From positions 70,584,882 through 70,648,881 of the forward strand of contig NC_044549.1 in NCBI RefSeq assembly GCF_007565055.1: a stretch of 64,000 bases of DNA, in the 5' to 3' direction. The notes below the pieces were generated by a model. It was given only the letters and a program-made list of their open reading frames with translations, had not been told where the DNA came from and did not search any database. This DNA is from Rhinopithecus roxellana. Its lineage: Eukaryota; Chordata; Mammalia; Primates; Cercopithecidae. How positions within the stretch are numbered: position 1 is the stretch's first letter; the number at the start of each line of letters is the position of its first letter. Shown in pieces: positions 55,141 through 64,000 of this stretch. Made by a program: the position numbers and the translations under genes.

Positions 55141-55560
55141 GTGTGAGAGAAGGGTGGGTGGAGGAAGGGGGAAGGCCCAGAAGCCTCGCAGGCAGCTGGT
55201 AGGGAGGTGTTTGGGGTTTGGACAGCTGCTCCCTCCTCTAGGGCTGGCTGTCCCATCAGCCGGGGGTTGTTTCTGTTGCTCAGTGGGGAATCTGCAGGCC
55301 TGGACAGGCTCTGAGCCGGGAAACAGGAGTGGCCCTGGCTGTCCTATGACACACTGCGAGTGGAGGGGGCTGTGGCCAGCGGGGACGTAGGGGAGTCACA
55401 CCCGCCGAAGCCCAGCTCAGAGTCAGGACTGGGGCCAAAGGGGCAGAGACTGGGCTCGCCATGGAGGTCCGAAGTGAGGGATTAAAATCCAGAGTGGCCG
55501 CCTCTGCCACTGACAGCCCCAGCTCTTCCCGTGGCCCCAAAGGCTGGTGTGTCCCTGTCC
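55141..55560. other. GC-rich unassigned sequence
   Basis: A few CpGs cluster at 55310-55450 but density is well below the two islands. No gene is recognised. Confidence 0.45.
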
Positions 55561-56180
55561 CACGGGTTTCCTCATCTCCCTCCCTCCCATGTGCCTCCCT
55601 GCTCACCTCAGTCCCACTGGCCTCCCTGAACCTCCTGAAAACCAACCAAGTTCTCTCCCCACACAAGGCCTTTGCTGTTGGTTTGCCTCTGCTGTAAACA
55701 ACCTTTCCCTGGCTCCTTCACACTTACCAAATCCTAGCTCCAGTGTCACCTCCTTTAAAAAGCCTTCCCTTGGCTGGGCATAGTGGCTCATGACTACAAT
55801 CTCAGCACTTCGGGAAGGCAAGGTAGGAGGATCACTTGAGCCCAGGAGTTTGAGACCAGCCTGGGAAACAGAGAGAGACCCCATCTCTACAAAAAATAAA
55901 GATTTTTAAAAAGCCTTCCCTTCTCTTCCTTTCTAAAGCACTGCCATGTTCTCACTTCTTCCACATCCCCCTGCAATGCCTGTTTTCCATTCCAATCTGT
56001 GATTCCCATTCCCTTCCTTATTGACTTGCTATGTGTTCACCACCTGACTTCCTTCAGTAGAACACACACAGATGAACCCTGAGGGCGGGGGCCATGTTCA
56101 GGGCTCCATTCCTCTCATCTAGAGCAGTGGCTGCCACACAGCCAGGACTCCATGCATACTTACTGAATCAGTGGGCTAAT
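55561..56180 (+). mobile_element. L2, split by an Alu monomer
   Basis: 'gtgtcacctcctttaaaaag' and, after the insertion, 'gagggcgggggccatgttca'. The 3' end is near 56175. Confidence 0.68.
55772..55904 (+). mobile_element. Free left Alu monomer with 18-bp TSD
   Basis: Perfect TTTAAAAAGCCTTCCCTT at 55754-55771 and 55905-55922, showing that the monomer is a complete insertion, not a truncated dimer. Confidence 0.92.
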
Positions 56181-56194
56181 GAATAGCCAGCTGT

Positions 56195-56846
<652 letters not shown>

Positions 56847-57160
56847 TCATGCCACTTCTTAAGGTAGATTACAATCATACAATCAAGCTACCATTTATTG
56901 AGGACTTACTGTGTTCCAGGCACCGTACTAGATACATAAAACCTGGCATCTAGAAAGTGATCAGTTAATCACAATATTCCCTATGTTACTACGATTGCTA
57001 CTACTAAACTCTATAGGTTGGAGTCCCTGATTGAGGGACTGAACCCTTGATCCTAAAATCCCCCCCTGTTTCCCCCATCCCCAGAGGCTACCCCAAGGAA
57101 GAGAGACAATCCCAGGGGCTTGAAACAAAGGGAACATGCTGGGAAAGAAAACTACTCTGA

Positions 57161-57522
<362 letters not shown>

Positions 57523-57531
57523 CTACTCTGA

Positions 57532-58296
57532 TATTCTCAAAGGGGTTCCTTCTTTTTGGATTTCTTTATCTCTCTTGAGGATCCCATCCCACCCCACCCC
57601 CATTCAACCCCGCCTTTCCCAACCACATACCAAGAATAAACCTCACACCCTGTGTGCCTCGAGTGTCATAGTTTCCTGCCTCTATGGTCACGGGCTGCTC
57701 GGGCTCAGAGGGATTTTCCAGCTCAGGGCAGTGCTGGTGGGACCCGAGGCAATGTGACATAGGAGGAGCTGTGATGAAGACCTAGAAGGAGGAAAGCCCC
57801 GAGCAGATGCTGACAGAGAACTGGAGTGGGGCCTCACAGAGGTACCTGGAGTGCAGGCTCCTGGGAAGGGGAACCAAGCCTTGCCTCTGATTTCACCAAG
57901 TGCTCTCAGAGCAGGCCATCCGGCAGCTTGCTGCCAGCCAAATGCTACTGACCAAGGACTTCCAAACTGACCAGGCCCAGAACAAGAAATTCTGTTTAGC
58001 GTCTGGAGATCTATGGCCAGGCTGGATCCTAATGGATTCCAGTTTAGAGGGCTGTCCACTCCTTGGTGAAGTCCTATTTTCTTAGCCCTCTCTTCCCTTT
58101 GAACAGTGATCAAGGACTCTCCCAAATCCTGCTCTAATCCCTCATAGCCCCACTGACAGCCATCACAGACACCCTCCTCAGAGAGCCATTTCTCCTCCTT
58201 GGTCTTTCTCTTCTAATTTCCACTCCTGATATCTAGCTAGCTACTTCTTCTAAACATGTCAAGGGACCTAGTTTCCAGTTCTGCTCTGGCTCTTAC
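57532..58296. other. No recognisable feature
   Basis: Unique-looking sequence between the two duplication copies. The 145-residue minus frame (57688-58125) has no recognisable domain. Confidence 0.5.
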
Positions 58297-58618
58297 TCAA
58301 GCTACTTTTTATTGAGGACTTACTGTGTTCCAGGCACCGTACTAGATACTTAAAACCCAGCATCTAGATAGTGATCAGTTAATTACAATATTCCCTATGT
58401 TACTACGATTGCTACTACTAAACTCTTTAGGTTGGAGTCCCTGATTGAGGGACTGAACCCTTGATCCTAAAATGCCCCCATTTCCCCCACCCCAGAGGCT
58501 ACCCCAAGGAAGAGAGACAATCCCAGGGGCTTGAAACAAAGGGAACATGCTGGAAAGAAAACTACTCTGAGGCAGGGTGCAGTGGCTCATGCCTGTAATC
58601 CTAGCACCTTGGGAAGCT
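58297..58618. repeat. Local duplication, copy 2
   Basis: Carries the Alu target sequence and only the first 50 or so bases of the Alu head, cut at 'gggaagct'. So it was copied after the Alu at 57161 had inserted. Confidence 0.95.
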
Positions 58619-58856
58619 TCTAGTAATTCCCATTTGTAAAACGGGACCCTAAAGGGTTCCTTTCAGCTCTGACATTCTAGGATCCAAAGTATGGAGATTA
58701 AGTCACAAGAATCTCCACCAGAAGGTAGGGGATCCAGCCTGGACCACACCCCCAGGGCTTGACAGTTTCCTACCCAGCACCACTTGCCCACCTTCCTAGC
58801 TGTGTGGCCATAGCCAAGTTTCTGTTGAATGGACAGAGGGTAAGATGTTAGGATTA

Positions 58857-59170
<314 letters not shown>

Positions 59171-59284
59171 CCTCAAACTAGCCAACACAGTGCTTTCTAA
59201 CCCTAGCAGGAGTGCATTAAGAGGAAGCTGTTATGAATTTAGAAGGACAAGAAGACAGAAAGTCTGAAGAAAAAACAAGTAGCC

Positions 59285-59405
59285 AAAAAACAATCCATTT
59301 GACAAATATTAGGAGCATCTCCTATGTGTACTGAGGTTACAACATGGATATGGAGCTCAAGAACTCAGAACCCAAGGTGCTTAAGGTGGAGGAGACAGAT
59401 TTGTC
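59285..59405 (-). mobile_element. L2 fragment
   Basis: 'tttgacaaatattaggagca' and 'ctcctatgtgtactgagg'. Confidence 0.55.
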
Positions 59406-59739
59406 AACAAATGTTGTTACACCCTTCTGACTATTCCCTGGCATCTGTGGACATTGTATACAGTTGTTTAGGTTGCTGACTGCACAAGGGTGCTGGCTCA
59501 GGCATAGAGGGGCTGAAATTCAGGTCAGGTCCCTTTCCTAAGCATGGGCCTATGGGGCTGCATCTTCCCAGAGGGGCACCTTCTCCTAATTCTTACAAAT
59601 GTGCTGTGTGGGCTGGCCTAGCCCCTGCAGCATCCACATTACCTTGTTCTGACCCAATCAGCTCCCCAGCTACGAAAGCACTCATTTTAGGTACAATTTA
59701 CTCACCCCTCCACACACACCTATTACCTCATGAGCACTC

Positions 59740-60500
59740 CATCATCCTTAACTTGGCCTTCAAGCTCCTTCGTGACCTGCCCCCAGCTCCTTCTCTGCCA
59801 TCTCTACCATCTCCTTCCCTGTCATACTCCTCATACCACACAGTCCACACGGTGTAGTTTCACTTCCTTGAAGGAGCCATGGTCCATCTGATCTTTGCAT
59901 ACGCTACTTCCTCTCTCTAGAATAACCCCCTTTTCTCTGATTGGCTGGCTAATGTCTCAAATGTTCAGATCTCAATTTAAACTTGATTCTCTCCAAGAAG
60001 CCTTTGATTTTGTTTTGTTTTGAGACAGAGCGTTGCATTGCTGCCCAGGCTGGAGTGCAGTGGCGCGGTCACAGGTCACTGTATCCTCGACTTTTGCCCA
60101 AGAGACCCTCCTATCTCAGCCTCTCAAGTAGCTAGGACGATAGAAATAGGGCACCATACCTTTTTTTTTTCTTTGATAGAGGTGGGGTGTCACTGTGTTG
60201 CCAAGGCTCAAGAAGCCTTCTTTGAATCCTCTCCACTCCCTTCCTTCTCACCCAATCAGATCACATTCCTGATGCCCTCATAGGGCCTGTACTTCTCTAA
60301 AGCATTTGTCAGAATTATAATGAAATGATTAATAGTATTAATTATTGATTATTGCCTTTCTCCTCTAGGAAATTAGAAGCTCCTGGAATATGGGGACTGT
60401 GTCTTTTATATGCTGTATATGCTATATAGGCCATCTATCTGCTATATGCTAGAATCCTAGTGCATATAGTAGGTGCTCAATAAATTATTATTGAATAAAT
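59740..60500 (+). mobile_element. L2, split by an Alu
   Basis: 'gccttcaagctccttcgtga', 'catacgctacttcctctctc' and, at the 3' end, 'catatagtaggtgctcaata'. Confidence 0.75.
60015..60205 (-). mobile_element. AluJ-like, 5'-truncated
   Basis: Reverse Alu ending inside the left arm at 'gttgccaaggct'. AAGAAGCCTT flanks both sides. Confidence 0.85.
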
Positions 60501-60703
60501 GAATGACTATAGCTCAACATAATACAGGCCATTAGACAGGTGATTCTACTTATTTGAGGACAGGGAAGGCTGTACATATAGCTGGTGCTCAATAAATAAT
60601 AATTGAATAAATACTGACTAAATGAATGACTATAGCTCAATATAATACAGGCCAGTGGACAGGTGATTCCACTTGTCCGAGGACAGGGAAGGCTGTACAT
60701 GGC
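60468..60703. repeat. Tandem duplication of a 112-123 bp unit at the L2 end
   Basis: 'ggtgctcaataaat' recurs 112 bp on, and 'gaatgactatagctca' recurs 123 bp on; an 11-bp insertion accounts for the difference. The unit ends 'gacagggaaggctgtacat'. Confidence 0.9.
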
Positions 60704-61796
<1,093 letters not shown>

Positions 61797-61919
61797 AAAA
61801 AAAAAAAAAAAAAAAAAAAAGTTTTTAATTAAAAAAAAATTACATATAATCCAATCACCCAGCATTGATTTAAATGGTGTGGCTCCGTCAAAAGGAATCA
61901 CTCAGGTTGCATTTGCATC

Positions 61920-62085
61920 TTCATTTTGTCACCTGTGGTTACATGACCCTGGGCACGGTGCCTCTTCGAGTCTCAGCTTCCTCAGGTGTAAAATGGGTGT
62001 GTGCTTGCTACAGGGTTGTTGTGGGGTGAAAGGAGTTGTTACTACTGGCTTGATGCCTGGCCCATAGAGCACAGGTGTGAACAAT
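61920..62085 (+). mobile_element. MIR
   Basis: 'ggttacatgaccctgggcac', 'ctcaggtgtaaaatgggtgt' and 'tgatgcctggcccatagag'. Confidence 0.78.
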
Positions 62086-62384
62086 GACTGCTGATGGAAC
62101 ATCCTGCCTGATCCAAGGCCTACATGTTTGGCATTGGAGCTCACCAGAAAGTACAGCTGTTTCTTCCACAAATCAGCCCAGTTGCTCAGGAAGGAGGGCG
62201 GCCCTATGTAGGAGGGAGCACTTCTGCTTGCCTGTGGGAGGTTGGAATCTCAAATCCTTGGGTCATCTTAAATTGCTTCTAGAAGACTAATCCACACCAT
62301 TCAATCAGGGTGACTTTTGCCTTAGAATTCCACATCGCTTGCTCTGGAGGGAAGGGAAGAGGAAGGACTAAAAAGAAGATGTGG
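62086..62384. other. No recognisable feature
   Basis: Unassigned. Confidence 0.5.
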
Positions 62385-62490
62385 CCTCAACCCTCCATTT
62401 TACAGACGGAAAAACTGAAGCTCAGCTGGTGAAGGTGCTAAGATCCCAGGGCTGCTAATGGCAGAGACAGGACTGGAGGCCAGGTTCCAG
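62385..62490 (-). mobile_element. MIR fragment
   Basis: 'ccattttacagacggaaaaa' and 'ggcagagacaggact'. Confidence 0.7.
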
Positions 62491-63234
62491 CTTCAGTTTT
62501 CTCACCTGCAAATGGGTAGGTGAAAGCAAGGGAAATCCAGCTATTCTTAGAGGCGGGAAGCCCACCAGTCAGAAAGGCTAATCCTGTCGTGCTGACCAAA
62601 AAGTCACTGAGGGATTTCTTTAGTTAAGATGAAGGCAGCTTCTAAGAATCAGGGACTTGTGTTTTCTCCCAAGAGACTTTTGAAAGCAAAACTTGCAGGG
62701 ACCCCCTCCTGAGAGACAGGAGGTCACAGCTGAGGTATCTGGCCAGATGCAAAGAACTTCCCTCTCTGTTCTTGTTAACACTGATAAAAAGGCTTCCTTC
62801 CTCATTCTTGGGATCAGCTTTTCACCCCTGGCCACCAGCCAACTCAGCCCCCATACCCCTCTTGTCATACTATCCTCCCACCGCCTCCACCCGCTTGCCA
62901 CCCCGGACTCGACCTTGTCCTGGACTGTCCCTTCAACAAAATTCAGGGCCACCCGACTCTTCTTACCTTCGCTGGTGCCTCTTCCTCTGTCTTGCACTGG
63001 TGGGTTCATGTTTCACTTCTCCACCAGGGCAGTGGGTGGAGACCACGAGGGCTGTCCCATCACCTCATGTTTGGCAGCTGTGGTGGGCCTGGGTGGGTGG
63101 GATAAGGGTGTCTGGTTCTGGTTCTGCTGTCAGGAGAGGGCCTCTCCACCTGGCCAGCCCTGGTTTCCTCTTTTGCACCCTGGGGAGAGTCACATCTCCC
63201 TCACAGTGTTGGGAGGTGGAAACTGGTGATCATG
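62491..63234. other. No recognisable feature
   Basis: Overlapping open frames on both strands (up to 178 residues, 62693-63229) reflect stop-poor C-rich sequence. No domain is recognised. Confidence 0.5.
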
Positions 63235-63455
63235 GCTAAGGTGTATGGAGTATCTACTATGTGCCAGGGATGTGGGATTTATCTTACGTAAGCCTCCTGA
63301 CAATTCTGTTTTACACGTGGGAAAACAAGCTCAGTGAGATGAAGGGGCTTGCCGGTGGCCACCACGGAGTGACAGGTGGAGGAGGCAGCATTTGAACTCG
63401 GGTACTCAGCCCCCAGATCATGAGCACTTAACCACATCCCCACACCGTCTTCCTA
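63235..63455 (-). mobile_element. MIR, near full length
   Basis: 'tctactatgtgccagggatg', 'gcatttgaactcgggtactc' and 'gagcacttaaccacatccc'. Confidence 0.85.
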
Positions 63456-63639
63456 AAAAGTAACATCTGTACGACACCCTCGGAACTAGCAGCAACAGAA
63501 GCTGCAGACTTTTGGAAAGGGAAAGTAGCTCCTCCATTCCACCCCCACCATATTTTGATGACAACTATGGACTGGATGCTCCGGCTTTCTTATCTCACAA
63601 AGGTGGAAAGGCAATAGTCTATGCTTTCACTGGCACTCT

Positions 63640-63735
63640 CTCATGTACTGATAAGGGAAGTAGCAGCTCAGACAAGTTAAGGAAGTTGAGCAGGGTCACA
63701 CAGCTGGTCTGTGGCAGCAGGGAGAGTTGAATGCA
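63640..63735 (-). mobile_element. MIR fragment
   Basis: 'agggtcacacagctggtct' with 'ctcagacaagttaagg'. Confidence 0.65.
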
Positions 63736-63741
63736 TGCTAA

Positions 63742-63860
63742 CTTGTTCAGTTATTGAGCACCTGCTGCATACCAGTCTGCAGGTCAATTGCTGGGTATGC
63801 TGTGGGATCTACAACAGGTCTCCTGCCCTCTCAGGTCTTACAGCTAAAGGAAGGGTGTTG
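63742..63860 (-). mobile_element. L2 fragment
   Basis: 'cagttattgagcacctgctg' onward. Confidence 0.6.
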
Positions 63861-63894
63861 ATGGTGGAAATAGTGTGTTAACAGATTTCTTTTT

Positions 63895-64000
63895 CTTTTT
63901 TTTTTTTTTGAGATGGAGTCTGGCTCTGTCACCCAGGCTGGAGTGCAGTGGCGTGATCGAGGCTCACTGTAACCTCCACCTCCTGGGTTCATGCAATTCT
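63895..64000 (-). mobile_element. Alu, cut by the window end
   Basis: Poly(T) and the right arm of a reverse Alu. Confidence 0.93.

Noticed and set aside
58570..58618. A separate, extremely truncated Alu insertion
   Set aside because: Alus truncate at the 5' end; this is a 5' head without a tail and is explained by the local duplication of 56883-57208.
62693..63239. Overlapping 178- and 155-residue frames
   Set aside because: Two competing frames in stop-poor C-rich DNA, ending in a MIR region; no family resemblance.

Overview
This is nuclear DNA from a catarrhine primate, most likely an Old World monkey. About 46 Alu elements or fragments are recognisable. The youngest ones (near 2019, 2815, 3799, 18446, 53671 and 56531) carry substitutions that I associate with the cercopithecid AluYR subfamilies ('gctcaagcctgtaat' in the head, 'gatccggccactg' in the right arm), and most have clean target-site duplications. 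The rest of the repeat load is old mammalian material: L1M, L2, MIR, MER5A and MLT1 LTRs.

The only gene I can support is BHLHE40 (DEC1/SHARP2/Stra13), on the + strand. Its five coding exons join to a 412-residue bHLH-Orange repressor: 30599-30678, 30843-30912, 31174-31281, 32214-32337 and 33660-34516. All splice sites are GT-AG and the frame is open throughout. The transcript probably runs from about 30350 to about 36010. It starts in a CpG island (about 29050-31450) and ends after AATAAA at 35985. The promoter holds a CACGTG/CATGTG E-box pair, a hypoxia-type ACGTG...CACAG element, GC boxes and G/C runs with quadruplex potential. The leader has a five-codon uORF. This layout fits a clock- and hypoxia-controlled early-response repressor.

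Layout: 1-26640 is a nest of Alus inside at least three L1 layers, ending in an isolated L1PA-type 5' UTR fused to an Alu fragment. From 26641 to 39269 there is no Alu and no recognised L1; this 12.6 kb zone holds the gene, its island, a second gene-less CpG island (about 37560-38050) and a cluster of MIRs. From 39270 to 64000 the sequence is intergenic, with many MIR and L2 remnants, scattered Alus, a 0.32 kb direct duplication (56883-57208 and 58297-58618) and a smaller tandem duplication near 60470-60703.

I found no bacterial-type features, no CRISPR, no tRNA or rRNA gene, and no second protein-coding gene. I see no undescribed multi-gene system. The most interesting items are regulatory (orphan CpG island, promoter element arrangement, uORF) and structural (isolated L1 promoter, local duplication, inverted Alu pair).
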